Positions 37,599-49,800 of a stretch of 64,000 bases of DNA are shown piece by piece. The first letter of the stretch is position 1. Every line of letters starts with the position of its first letter. The translations under genes and the position numbers were made by a program. This stretch comes from Prado023 sp963700475 (GTDB lineage: Bacteria > Actinomycetota > Actinomycetes > S36-B12 > CAIYMF01): NCBI GenBank assembly GCA_963700475.1, contig CAVOXR010000001.1, forward strand, positions 62,001 through 126,000, in the 5' to 3' direction. The notes beneath the pieces were generated by a model. It made no database searches, was not told the DNA's origin, and worked only from the letters and a program-made list of their open reading frames with translations.

Positions 37599-39050
37599 AT
37601 GAACGACCAGGACGTGCTCCCGACCATCATCCAGGGTGGGATGGGGGTGGCCGTCTCCGGATGGGAGCTGGCCCGCGCCGTCTGCCAGACCGGCGAGCTG
37701 GGCGTTGTCTCGGGCACCGCCCTGGACGTGGTGTGCGCGCGGCGCCTGCAGGCCGGCGACCCCGGTGGCCACATGCGCAGGGCGCTGGCCGCCTTCCCGA
37801 TCCCGGCGATGGCGCTGCGGGTGATGAAGCAGTACTACGTCCACGGCGGCAAGGCGGACGATGCACCGTTCCGCGCCGTCCCGCGCTTCACGGTCACCCC
37901 ACCGGTCGCCCTGCAGGAGCTGACTGTGGTCGGTGCGTTCTGCGAGGTCTGGCTGGCCAAGCAGGAGCACACGGGCCCGGTCGGGATCAACTTCCTGCGC
38001 AAGATCGAGATCCCGCTGCCCTTCGGTCTTCTCGGGGCCATGCTGGCCGGCGTCGACTACGTCCTGATCGGCGCGGGCAACCCGTCGGAGATCCCTGGCG
38101 TGGTCCGCGCCCTGTCCCGTGGCGAGGATGTCGAGTTCGGCGTGCGCGCACAGGGGCTGCGTTCCGACGATGCACCGGTGTCCGTGCGCTGCAGCCCGAC
38201 CGAGCTCCTCGGCGAGGTCGGTCGCGGCCTGCCCGTACCCCGGTTCCTTGCCATCATCGCGTCGCTGGACCTCGCCGCGGGCCTGGCCGGCGATCCCTCG
38301 ACCCGTCCCTTCGGCTTCATCGTCGAGGGCCCGAGCGCCGGAGGGCACAACGCGCCGCCGCGCGGACCGCGACAGGTCGACGAGCTCGGCCAACCGGTCT
38401 ACGACGACCGCGACACCCCCGACCTCGCCGGGATCGCCGCCCTCGGCCTGCCCTTCTGGCTGGCCGGCGCGTACGGCACCCCCGAGGGCCTGGCCCAGGC
38501 CAAGGCGACGGGAGCCCAGGGGATCCAGGTCGGCACCGCGTTCGCGTACAGCCAGGAGTCCGGCCTCGCCGACTCGCTCAAGCGCCAGGTGCTCGCCGAT
38601 GTCCTGGCCGGGACGCTGGACGTCCGCAGCGACTGGCGGGCCTCCCCCACAGGCTTCCCGTTCCAGGTGATCCAGCTCGAGGGCACGGTCAGCGATCCCG
38701 ACGTTGCCGCCGGCCGCAAGGCCGTGTGCGACCTCGGCGCCCTGCGCACCCCCTACAAGAAGGCCAACGGCGACATCGACTACCGCTGCCCGGCGGAGCC
38801 GTTGGCCATGTACACCCGCAAGGGAGGGCGGGCTCAGAACACCGAGGGTCGGCGCTGCCTGTGCAACGCCCTGCTCGCCGCGGCGGACCTCCCCCAGCAG
38901 CGCCCCGACGGCTCGGCCGAGCCGGCGATCGTGACCTCCGGGCACGACTTCCGGGCGGTGCAGGCGCTGGCGTCGAATGGCTCCCGCGGTGGGCCCTACC
39001 CCGCCAGCAAGGTCGTGGACTACCTGCTTGCCGGACTTGCCCCGGTCTGA
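37599..39050 (+). CDS. PfaD-like enoyl reductase (nitronate monooxygenase family)
   Basis: FMN-dependent TIM-barrel protein of 483 residues in the nitronate monooxygenase/2-nitropropane dioxygenase family. In Pfa-type lipid synthases a member of this family, PfaD, is the trans-acting enoyl reductase. Visible are the PTIIQGGMGVAVSGWELARAV start with the FMN phosphate-contacting Gly-Gly-Met-Gly, GPVGINFLRK, GVDYVLIGAGNPSEIPGVV, VEGPSAGGHNAPPRGPRQ (the family GGH box), and PFWLAGAYGTPEGLAQAKATGAQGIQVGTAFAYSQESG. It is longer than a nitronate monooxygenase (about 320-360), which fits PfaD-like proteins. Context (synthase and PPTase within 18 kb) supports the enoyl reductase role; pure nitronate oxidation is the alternative. 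Preceded by a palindromic operator candidate. Confidence 0.8.
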   Translation: MNDQDVLPTIIQGGMGVAVSGWELARAVCQTGELGVVSGTALDVVCARRLQAGDPGGHMRRALAAFPIPAMALRVMKQYYVHGGKADDAPFRAVPRFTVTPPVALQELTVVGAFCEVWLAKQEHTGPVGINFLRKIEIPLPFGLLGAMLAGVDYVLIGAGNPSEIPGVVRALSRGEDVEFGVRAQGLRSDDAPVSVRCSPTELLGEVGRGLPVPRFLAIIASLDLAAGLAGDPSTRPFGFIVEGPSAGGHNAPPRGPRQVDELGQPVYDDRDTPDLAGIAALGLPFWLAGAYGTPEGLAQAKATGAQGIQVGTAFAYSQESGLADSLKRQVLADVLAGTLDVRSDWRASPTGFPFQVIQLEGTVSDPDVAAGRKAVCDLGALRTPYKKANGDIDYRCPAEPLAMYTRKGGRAQNTEGRRCLCNALLAAADLPQQRPDGSAEPAIVTSGHDFRAVQALASNGSRGGPYPASKVVDYLLAGLAPV

Positions 39051-39197
39051 TCTCCGACGGTCCGTGGAGGGGTCGAACGCCCCGGGACCGATACCCGCCG
39101 GTAACAGTCCTAGGTCCCGCCAACGAGGTCACTTCGACCGCCCATCGGGACCCACCGCGCACCTAGCCTGAGCGGGAGCCCGCGTAGGAGGAAACGA

Positions 39198-40863
39198 ATG
39201 AACACTGACCAGGGGTTGGACGCCGAAACACTCGGCCTGATGTTGGACGGCCTGAAGGAGTACCTCGAGGACGCACTGCCGCTCGATCGCCAGCTGGAGC
39301 TCGACCACGAGGACATCTGCCCCGAGGACACGGTGCGTGCGATGTCGACCGACCTGGGCATCCAGCTGGTCTTCGTCCCCGAGGCGTACGGAGGCATGGG
39401 CGGTGGGGCCTTCGACTCCTACCTGCTCTGCGAGGTCATGGCCCGCAAGGACATCGGCCTGGCCACCGCGATCTTCGCCACGTTCCTGGGCAGCGACCCG
39501 ATCCTGGTCGGCGCCACCGAGGAGCAGAAGCAGAAGTGGCTCGGCGCGATCGCCGAGGACGGGATCGTCTTCGCCTACGGCGCCACCGAGCCCGAGGCCG
39601 GGTCCGACCTGGGCGCGATGAAGACCAAGGCCGTCCCGATCGAGGTCGACGGCGAGATCACCGGCTACCGCATCAGCGGCGCGAAGCAGTGGATCTCCAA
39701 CGGCACCATCGCCGACTCCACCACGATCCTCGCGCTGGCCCCCGGCGGCCCGACATGGTTCGTCGTGGACAAGGGAACCGAGGGCTTCACCAGCGCCAAG
39801 CCCGAGGACAAGCACGGGATCCGGCTGTCGAACACGGCCGCCCTGTTCCTGGACAACGTCGAGGTCCCGATCGAGAACCTCATCGGCGGGGTCGAGGGCA
39901 AGGGCCTCGTGCAGGCCCAGCAGGTCTTCGGCTACACCCGCGTGATGGTGGCGGCGTTCGGCCTCGGCGGCGGCTGGGAGGCCGTCGACCGTGCCATCGA
40001 GTACTCCAAGACGCGCATCTCGGGCGGCTCGCCCCTGGCGGAGAAGCAGGGCTACACGCACAAGTTGATCGTCCCCCACGTCGCCCGGCTCGAGGCCGCA
40101 CGCGCGTTCATCGAGGAGACCTCCGACGCGCATCGACGCCGGCGAGGGCCCCGACGGAGCGCTGAACACCGAGGGCGCGATCGCCAAGTACCTGGCCACG
40201 GAGTCCGGCAACCGCGCAGCCGAGGACGCCATCCAGGCCCTCGGCGGATACGGGTTCACCCGCGAGTACGTGGTCGAGAAGATCAAGCGCGACGTGCGCA
40301 TCACCACGATCTACGAGGGCACCTCGGAGATCCTCGAGATGACGATCGCCCGCGACCGCTGGCAGGAGCACCTGAAGTCCCGCGGCGGCTACTACCTGAC
40401 GGCCGCGCAGGAGATGAACGCCCTGCATGCACGCAACCCGAAGGTCGGTGCCGACGTCTCCGCCCTGGGGTTCGAGGCCCTGGCCGGCGTGTTCGCGGCC
40501 TGCCAGGCCGGTCGGCTCACGCGCAACCAGCACGTGCTGTTCCGCCTCGGCGAGCTGGTGGCCAACGTGGAGTGCGCCGGAGCCCTGTGCCGCCGGGCAG
40601 CAGCCGCTGCGGACGGGACCCTGGCGGAGAAGGCCAACCGGCGCTTCGATGCAGAGGCCCTGGCCGTCATCGCCCGGGTGTTCGCCCGCGAGGCCGCCAT
40701 GAAGGCCGGCGAGGAGGGCATGCGCTGGGTCATCGGCTCCGCCGATCCGAGCCTCGGACTCGCCGCCAGCCTGCCGACCACCCTTCGGCTGGACGCCATC
40801 CGCGCCGCACAGGCCGGTCTCATCGCGGACATGACCGCACTGTCCGACGTGCTCTACGCCTGA
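39198..40863 (+). CDS. Acyl-CoA dehydrogenase of the lipid-synthase locus, frameshifted
   Basis: Acyl-CoA dehydrogenase-like flavoprotein of about 555 residues, 170 longer than the standard family because of a C-terminal extra helical domain (from about residue 395), as in fadE-type long forms. Landmarks: FVPEAYGGMGGGAFDSYLL, FAYGATEPEAGSDLGAMKTKA, YRISGAKQWISNG, the RISGGSPLAEKQG segment, ALGGYGFTREY and the ITTIYEGTSEI box with the catalytic Glu. The frame shifts by +1 at about 40128 (Ser-Asp-Ala then Arg-Ile-Asp-Ala-Gly-Glu-Gly-Pro); both sides read as conserved sequence, so one extra base is likely. ATG at 39198 has AGGAGGAA before it. The stop is 34 bases before the synthase gene, so it is in the same operon and may introduce a double bond into the product chain. 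Confidence 0.88.
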
Positions 40864-40897
40864 CCCACTTCACGCACCACCCAGCAGGAGACTCACC

Positions 40898-43800
40898 ATG
40901 ACCCAGCCCGAGCCGATCGCCATCGTCGGAATCAGCGCGATCATGCCCGACGCACCGACCGCCCAGGACTTCTGGAGCAACATCCGCGGCGGGCGGTACT
41001 CGATCAGTGACGTGCCCGTCGATCGGTGGGACCCGGAGCTGTTCTACGACGCCGACCCCCACAGCCCCGAGGACAAGACGTACTCGAGGATCGGCGGATG
41101 GGTGCGGGAGTTCCCGTGGGAGCCGATGGCGTGGAAGCTGCCCATCCCGCCGAGCGTGGCCGCGCACTTCGACGAGGGCCAGATGTGGTCCGTCAGCGCA
41201 TCGCGCTCGGCCCTGCTCGATGCCGGGTGGCCGAACTGGGACATCGACTCCGACCGGGTGGGCGTGATCCTGGGCAGTGCGCTCGGCGGGGACAAGTACG
41301 TGCGCACCACCCTGCGCATCGCCTACCCGGAGTTCGACCGGGAGCTGAGCCTCTCGCCGTCATTCGCGGCCCTGCCCGCGGAGGTCCAGGCCGCGATCCG
41401 GGCCGAGGCGCGTGAGCGGTTCGTCTCCGACCTGCCGACCATCACCGAGGACACCATGCCCGGTGAGCTGTCGAACATCATGGCCGGCCGGGTCGCTGCG
41501 CTGTTCAACCTGCGCGGACCCAACTTCACCACGGATGCCGCATGCGCCTCAGCGCTGGCAGGCATGAGCGCCGCGATCGCCGGCCTGCAGGCCCATCACT
41601 ACGACGCCTGCGTCGCCGGGGGCGTCGACCACAACATGGGACCGGGCGCGTTCGTGCGCTTCTGCAAGATCGGCGCCCTCTCGGCCACCGGGACGCGGCC
41701 GTTCGACGCAGGCGCCGACGGCTTCGTGATGGGCGAGGGGGCGGCCGTGTTCGTCCTCAAGCGACTCTCGGACGCCGAGAAGGCCGGGGACCACGTGTAC
41801 GCGGTCGTCCTGGGCATCGGCGGCTCCTCGGACGGCAAGGGCAAGGGCATCACCGCGCCCAACCCGATCGGCCAGAAGCTGGCGGTCCGCCGGGCGTGGG
41901 AGAACGCCGGAGCCGATCCGGGCTCCATCGGGATGCTCGAGGCGCATGGCACATCCACCCGCGTGGGCGACGCCACCGAGCTCGGCGCCCTCGATGAGAT
42001 CTTCGGCGCCCACGGCGCCGCACCTGGGTCGATCGCCCTGGGCTCGGTCAAGTCCAACATCGGCCACCTGAAGGCTGCCGCTGGGGCGGCCGGCATGTTC
42101 AAGGCCGTGATGAGCCTCAACGACAAGGTGCTGCCGCCGAGCCTGAACTTCAAGGACCCCAACCCGAACGTGGACTGGGCCTCGACTCCCTTCCGCGTCA
42201 ACACCGACCTGCGCGAGTGGAGCCACTCCGGTCCCGACCCGCGTCGCGCCGGCGTGAGCGCGTTCGGCTTCGGCGGCACGAACTTCCATGTGGCGCTGGA
42301 GGAGTACGTTCCCGGTCGCCACCGCAGAGACTCCGACCCCCGGATGTTCGCCGGCGCACACGAAACCGGCCGATACAGCGGCGGCCCCGAGGCCTCGGCC
42401 GACCCACGCACATCGAACCTCCCGAATGGGACCCGTGACGCGGCCCAAACGGGCGGTTTGCTGCGCGCGGAGTCGAACGCCCCCGATCACGGGGCGCTGA
42501 CGGGCGGGATCGTGCGCGCTGCTCCCCGCAAGGCTCCCCTGCGAGGCGCCGCCGTCATCGGCGGGCGTGACGAGGCCGATGTCGTCGCCCAGCTCACGGC
42601 CCTGTCCGCTGAGGCCACCGCCGGCCGTGCACCCGCCCCTGCAGCGCCGGACCCGGCCCTGGCAGGTGCGGCGATCCGCGTGGCCATCGACTACGCCGAT
42701 GCCGCGGACCTGGCGAAGAAGGCCGACAAGGCCATCCAGGCGTTCGGTGCCAACAACCCGGCGATGTGGAAGCTGCTGCGCTCGCAGGGTGTCTTCGTCG
42801 GCCGTGGGCCGGCGCCGAAGGTCGCGTTCCTGTTCACCGGGCAGGGCTCGCAGTACGTGAACATGCTCGCCGAGCTGCGCAGCCACGAGCCGATCGTCCG
42901 CGACGTCTACGACGAGGCCGACCGCATCATGACCCCGCTGCTGGGCAAGCCGCTGTCGGAGTACGTGTTCGCCGACGGAGCGGACCCCGAGGCAGTCGCG
43001 CGCCTGAATGCCCAGCTCCTGCAGACCGAGATCACCCAGCCAGCCGTCCTGACCACCGACGCCGCCATGGCCCAGCTCCTGGGCGCGTACGGGATCACCC
43101 CGGACCTGGTGATGGGCCACAGCCTCGGCGAGTACGGAGCCCTGGTGGCCTCCGGTGCGCTCTCCTTCGACGCAGCCCTGGAGGCCGTGAGCGCACGCGG
43201 TCGCGAGATGACCCATGTCTCGCAGGCCGACAACGGCGCGATGGCCGCGGTCTTCGGCCCGTTGGCCGACATCGAGCGGATCGTGGCCGAGGTCGACGGG
43301 TACGTCGTCGTGGCCAACATCAACTCCAACACCCAGGCCGTCATCGGCGGGGCGACCACCGCCGTCGAGGCAGCTGTGGCCGCGTTCCAGGCCGCGGGCA
43401 TCACCGCGATGCGCATCCCGGTCTCGCACGCCTTCCACACCCAGATCGTCGCCGGGGCCAGCGAGCCCCTGAAGGTCGCGATGCGTCGCCTCGAGGTGCG
43501 CGGGCCGAGCCTTCCGATCGTGGCCAACGTGACCGGCGAGTTCTACCCGGCCCCGGCTGACACCGAGACCATGCTCGAGATCCTCGGCCGCCAGATCGCC
43601 GAGCCGGTGCAGTTCGTCAAGGGACTGCACACCCTGTACGAGGCCGGCGCCCGGGTGTTCGTCGAGGTCGGCCCGAAGAAGGCCCTGCATGGCTTCGTCG
43701 AGGAGGTCCTCGGATCCGAGCACGCCGATGTCCTCGCGCTGTTCACCAACCACCCGAAGCTCGGCGACATCCCGTCGTTCAACCAGGCGCTCTGCGGGCT

Positions 43801-46800
43801 GTACGCCTCCGGACTGGGCTTCGGCCCCGCACCCGTGGCCGATCCCACGCCGGCCGTGGCTGCTGCCGTCACCGCGGCCCCCGCTGCCGCACCTACGGCC
43901 CCTGTCGCCATGGCCCCAGCCGCTGCACCCACCCGCGCCCCCTCCGCCACGACCCCGAGGATCCCCATGTCGACCGCCCGTTACGAGGAACTGGGCCGGC
44001 TGTTCGCCGGCGTGCTGGAGCAGGGCCTGCGGGTCTACTCCGGTGAGCCGGGTGCCGTCAGCGCGCCCGCTGCCCTGGGCGGACCGACGCAGGTCTCGAG
44101 CGCACCGGTGGCGATCACCGGCGCAGCCCTGGGCCTGCCCGGCGTGGACCGCGTCTTCGACGACGAGAACATCTCGCGCATCCTCGACGGCCAGCAGTTC
44201 ATCGACGTCATCCCCCACCGCTTCCGCGAGGCGATCGTCGACAAGCGCATCACCCGACTGGTGAAGAAGGCCGGGCAGGACCCGGTGTTCGAGACCATCG
44301 ACGACGAGGCCGGCGTCATCAAGCTGGCCGGCCGCGGCGCACCCCTGGACGTGGTTGAGGAGTTCGGCGTCGAGGCCGCCCGCGACGCGGCACTGGACCG
44401 CACCACCCGCCTGGCCCTCGGTGCCGGGCTCGACGCCCTGCGCGACGCAGGTATCCCGCTGGTCATGCGCTACCGGTCGACGACCCTGGGCACGATGCTG
44501 CCCGAGAAGTGGGGCCTTCCCGAGTCGATGCGCGACGACACCGGCGTCATCTTCGCCTCGGCCTTCCCCGGGTACGGCGAGTTCGCCTCCGACATCGAGA
44601 AGTACATGACCGACCGGGGTCGGCGCGAACAGGTCCTGGCCCTCGAGGCCGTCCGGGCCCGGATGACCGGCACCGAGCCGGCAGCGGCCGAGGTCGACCG
44701 CCGGCTCGCCGAGCTGCGACACCTGCTGGAGGTCGAGCGCTTCGAGTACGACCGCCGCTTCATCTTCCGGTGCCTGGCGATGGGCCACTCGCAGTTCGCC
44801 GAGATGATCGGCGCCCGCGGGCCGAACACCCAGATCAACGCGGCGTGCGCGAGCACCACCCAGGCCGTGTCCCTGGCCGAGGACTGGATCCGCGCCGGGC
44901 GCTGCCGCCGTGTGGTCGTGGTGTCCGCCGACGACGTCAGCAGCGACGTCCTGCTGCCCTGGGTCGGATCCGGCTTCCTGGCCTCCGGCGCTGCGGCAAC
45001 CGAGGATGTCGTGGCCGACGTTGCGACCCCGTTCGACCGTCGCCGCCACGGGATGGTCGTCGGCATGGGCGCTGCAGCATTCGTCGTCGAGGCGGCAGAG
45101 GCGGTGCGCGAGCGCGGCCTGCAGCCGATCTGCGAGGTGCTCGCCTCCGTCACGGCCAACAGCGCCTTCCACGGCACGCGCCTGGACGTCGACCACGTGG
45201 GACAGGTCATGGAGACCCTGGTCCGCACCGCCGAGGCACGGGGGGTCGACCGCACCCAGATCGCCCCGCAGACCGTGTTCGTCTCCCACGAGACCTACAC
45301 GCCTGCCCGGGGCGGCTCGGCGGCCGCTGAGATCAACGCCCTGCGCCGGGTGTTCGGCGCCGCGGCGAGCTCCATCGTGATCACCAACACGAAGGGCTTC
45401 ACCGGCCACGCGATGGGCGCCGGCATCGAGGATGTCGTCGCGATCAAGTCGCTGGAGACCGGGATCGTCCCTCCTGTGCCCAACTACAAGGAGCCCGACC
45501 CCGAGCTCGGCACCCTGAACCTGTCCCTGGGCGGCGCCTACCCGGTGAACTACGCCCTGCGCCTTGCCGCCGGCTTCGGCTCGCAGGTCGCCATGACCCT
45601 GCTGCGCTGGACCCCCATGCCCGATGGCCGTCGCCGCGCCCCGAGCGAGCTCGGCTTCGCGTACCGGATCGTCGATCCGGCCGCGTGGGAGCGCTTCCTG
45701 GCCGACGCCTCCGGCCGCGCAGGTGCAGCTCTCGAGGTCGACCACCACCGGCTGCGCATCGTGGACGCCGGTGCCCCGACGGCCGCCCCGGCCCCCGCGG
45801 CTGCACCCGCCGTGCCTGTCGCTCCGGCCGCTCCGGCGGCGCCCGCACCTGCGCCCGCGGCAGCCCCGCCAGCGCCTGCGTTCGCCGCGGCAGCGCCCGT
45901 CGCGCCCCCGGCCGTCGCCGCTCCCAGCGCTCCAGTGGTCGACCCGCTGGTCGCCGACGTGGTCGCGATCGTCTCGGAGATGACCGGCTACCCGCCGGAG
46001 CTCCTCGATGTCGACCTCGACCTCGAGGCCGACCTCGGCGTCGACACCGTCAAGCAGGCCGAGGTCTTCGCCGCCGTCCGCGAGAAGTTCGACATCGAGC
46101 GCGACGACAACGTGGCCCTGCGCGACTTCCCGACCCTGACCCACGTCATCGGCTGGGTCCGCGACAAGACCGGCATCCAGCCCGTGACGGCCGCACCCGC
46201 AGAGGCACCGGTCGCTGCGGCCCCGGCCGCCGCCCCCGCGACTGCCGCCGCCCCCGTCGCTGCACCCGCCACCCCGGCCGCAGATGAGGTCACCGACGCC
46301 GTGGTCAGCATCGTGTCGGAGATGACCGGCTACCCGGCCGAGCTGCTGGACCTGGACCTCGACCTCGAGGCCGACCTCGGCGTCGACACCGTCAAGCAGG
46401 CCGAGGTCTTCGCCGCGGTCCGCGACCGGTTCAACGTCGAACGCGACGAGAACCTGCAGCTGCGCGACTTCCCCACCCTGACCCACGTCATCGGCTGGGT
46501 CCGCGACAAGACCGGCATCCAGCCCGTCACCGCAGCCCCCGCAGCCGCACCCGTTGCGGCGGCACCCACGAACGCCCCGGCAGCGCCCGTTGCTGCTGCC
46601 GCCGGCGATGAGGTCACCGACGCTGTGGTCAGCATCGTCGCCGAGATGACCGGCTACCCGGCCGAGCTGCTCGACCTGGACCTCGACCTCGAGGCCGACC
46701 TCGGCGTCGACACCGTCAAGCAGGCCGAGGTCTTCGCCGCGGTCCGCGACCGGTTCAACGTCGAACGCGACGAGAACCTGCAGCTGCGCGACTTCCCCAC

Positions 46801-49800
46801 CCTGACCCACGTCATCGGCTGGGTCCGCGACAAGACCGGCATCCAGCCCGTCACCGCCGCCCCCGCAGCACCCGTGCGGCACCCGCTGCCCCTGCTGCGG
46901 CACCCGCCCCGGCCGCACCCGCCGGCGCCCCCGCGGCCGACGAGGTCACCGACGCCGTCGTGACCATCGTCGCCGAGATGACCGGCTACCCGGCCGAGCT
47001 GCTCGACCTGGACCTCGACCTCGAGGCCGACCTCGGCGTCGACACCGTCAAGCAGGCCGAGGTCTTCGCCGCGGTCCGCGACCGGTTCAACGTCGAACGC
47101 GACGAGAACCTGCAGCTGCGCGACTTCCCCACCCTGACCCACGTCATCGGCTGGGTCCGCGACAAGACCGGCATCCAGCCCGTCACCGCCGCACCGGCCG
47201 CCCCGCAGCACCCGTCGCGGCGCCGGCACCGACACACCGCCCCGGCCGCACCCGCGGCCGCCCCCGCGGCCGACGAGGTCACCGACGCCGTCGTGACCAT
47301 CGTCGCCGAGATGACCGGCTACCCGGCCGAGCTGCTCGACCTGGACCTCGACCTCGAGGCCGACCTCGGCGTCGACACCGTCAAGCAGGCCGAGGTCTTC
47401 GCCGCCGTCCGCGACCGGTTCAACGTCGAACGCGACGAGAACCTGCAGCTGCGCGACTTCCCCACCCTGACCCACGTCATCGGCTGGGTCCGCGACAAGA
47501 CCGGCATCCAGCCCGTCACCGCCGCACCGGCAGTCTCGGGTGCCCCGGAGGCCGCAGCCACACCGGCCGCGACTCCCTCCGCGGCGGCCCCGGCATTCGT
47601 CGGCGACTTCGCGGCCGTCGACGCCCTGCCGCGGCGGGTCCCGGTCCCGGCTCTCCGCCCAGCGCTGGGGGCCTGCACCACCACCGGCGTGCACCTCGGC
47701 GAGGGCGCTCGGATCCTCGTCGTCCTCGATGAGGGCGGCGTCGGCAAGGCCCTGGTCAAGAAGCTGACCGGACTGGGCGCGGACGTCCTGGCCGTCGAGG
47801 CGGCCACGCCGACCGACGACCTGCTCGCCGCCGTGGCGGGCTGGACGAATGAGTCCCCGCTGACCGGCGTGTTCTGGTTGCCGGCCCTCGACGACGAGGG
47901 CTCGACCAACGACATGGACCTGGCCGGATGGCGTGAGGCACTGCGGCGACGCGTGGTCGCCCTGCACGCGCTGTTCCACGAGGTCATCGAGGCCAAGCCG
48001 TTCCTCGTCACGGGCTCCCGCCTGGGCGGCCAGCACGGCTACGGCGCGGCCGGCGCAACTGCCCCGCTGGGCGGCACCGTGGTCGGGTTCGCCAAGTCGT
48101 ACAAGCGTGAGCGGGCCGACGTCCTGGTCAAGGCCGTGGACTTCCCGGCCAGCCGCAAGACCGCGGCGCTGGCCGACACGCTGATCGCTGAGGCGCTGGC
48201 CGATCCTGGCTGCGTGGAGATCGGTCACCTGGACGACCTGCGCTGGGGTGTGGGTCTGAGCACCCAGCCCTTCCCGGCCGCCGACGCACCCCTCCCGGGT
48301 GCCATGGAGCTGGGCAGCGACTCGGTGTTCCTGATCACCGGCGCTGCCGGCAGCATCGTCTCGGCGATCACGGCCGACCTCGCGACGGCCTCGGGCGGCA
48401 CGTTCCACCTGCTGGACCTGGCGGCCGCCCCGGACACGGACGACCCCGAGCTGCAGCGCTACCTGACCGACCCGGACAGCATGAAGCCGCACCTGGCCGA
48501 GCAGATCGCCGCGCGCGGCGAGAAGGCGACGCCGGTCCTCATCGAGAGGGAGCTGGCCCGCTTCGAGCGGCTGGCCTCGGCACTGTCGGCGATCGAGGCG
48601 GTCACGGCTGCCGGTGGGACGGCGCACTACCACTGCGTCGACCTGCGCGACGGCGAGGCGGTCACGGCGATCGTGGAGCAGATCCGCGAGGCGCACGGGC
48701 GCATCGACGTCCTGCTGCACGCTGCCGGGCTGGAGATCAGCAAGGGCCTGGCGAAGAAGGAGCGCGCGGAGTTCGAGCTGGTCTTCGGCGTCAAGGCCGA
48801 CGGCTGGTTCAACCTGATGAGCGCCGCCGGCGACATGCCGATCGGCGCCACCGTCGGGTTCAGCTCCGTGGCCGGTCGTTTCGGCAACGCCGGGCAGACC
48901 GACTACGCGGCCGCGAACGACCTGCTGTGCAAGATCGCCAGCAGCATGCGTCGCACCCGTCCGGACACCCATGCGATCGCCCTGGACTGGACTGCCTGGG
49001 GCGGCATCGGGATGGCCACCCGTGGCTCGATCCCGAAGATCATGGAGGCCGCAGGCGTCCAGATGCTGCCCCCGCAGGCAGGGATCGCCTGGATCCGCCG
49101 TGAGCTCACCAGTGGCGTGGCCGCGGGCGAGGTCGTCGTGGCCGGCACGCTGGGCATGATGGCCGCCGAGTTCGACCCAGCCGGTGGAATCGACCCGGAC
49201 TCGTTCGCGGCAGCGTGCGCGCAGGCCGGACCGATGGTGGGCGAGGTCGTCCGCGACAGCGTCAACTACGGGATCACCGTGCACACGACGCTCGACCCGA
49301 TGGATCAGCCGTTCCTGAACGACCACCGCGGTGACCGCGTCACCGCCCTACTGCCCGGCGTCATGGGCATCGAGGGAATGGTCGAGGTGGCCCGGCTCCT
49401 GGCGCCCGAGTGGTCGCTGGCCGCGGTGGAGGACGTGGACTTCCACGCTCCGTTGAAGTTCTACCGCGACGAGCCGCGCACGATCGAGATCAGCGCCCTG
49501 GTCCGCCCCGACGGCGAGGACCTCCTCGCCGAGTGCCGGATCGAGGCCGAGCGGCACCTGCCCGGATCAGATGCGCCGACCCGGACGACGCACTTCACCG
49601 GTCTGGTGAGGCTCACCCGCTCGGCGCCCGACGGCGAGCACCAGGACCCGCCGGTGCGCGAGGGCGCGGAGGTCGCCGCGGACGACGTGTACGCGATGTA
49701 CTTCCACGGCCCGGCCTACCAGGTGATCGACGCCGCATGGCGCGACGGGGATCGGGCGGCGGCCCAGTTCGCCTCCGAGCTCCCCGCCAACCACGCCCCC

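Noticed and set aside
37599..39050. Calling the PfaD-like protein a plain nitronate monooxygenase.
   Set aside because: It is over 100 residues longer and lies in a lipid synthase cluster with a PPTase; still possible, hence the modest confidence.
44100..45700. Reading the second ketosynthase as a chain length factor.
   Set aside because: It keeps Cys, both His positions and the Lys, so it is a complete ketosynthase by motif.
41549..46918. A 1,789-codon open frame on the minus strand opposite the synthase, plus others at 46654-49326 and 50960-54097.
   Set aside because: They lie exactly opposite strongly conserved coding sequence, are Arg/Gly/Asp-rich without family motifs, and come from the high GC content.
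45937..47525. Tandem repeats that could be mistaken for a CRISPR array.
   Set aside because: The units are more than 320 bases, code for carrier domains, and have no short palindromic repeat and spacer layout. The 27-bp repeats at 56.0 kb are also coding.
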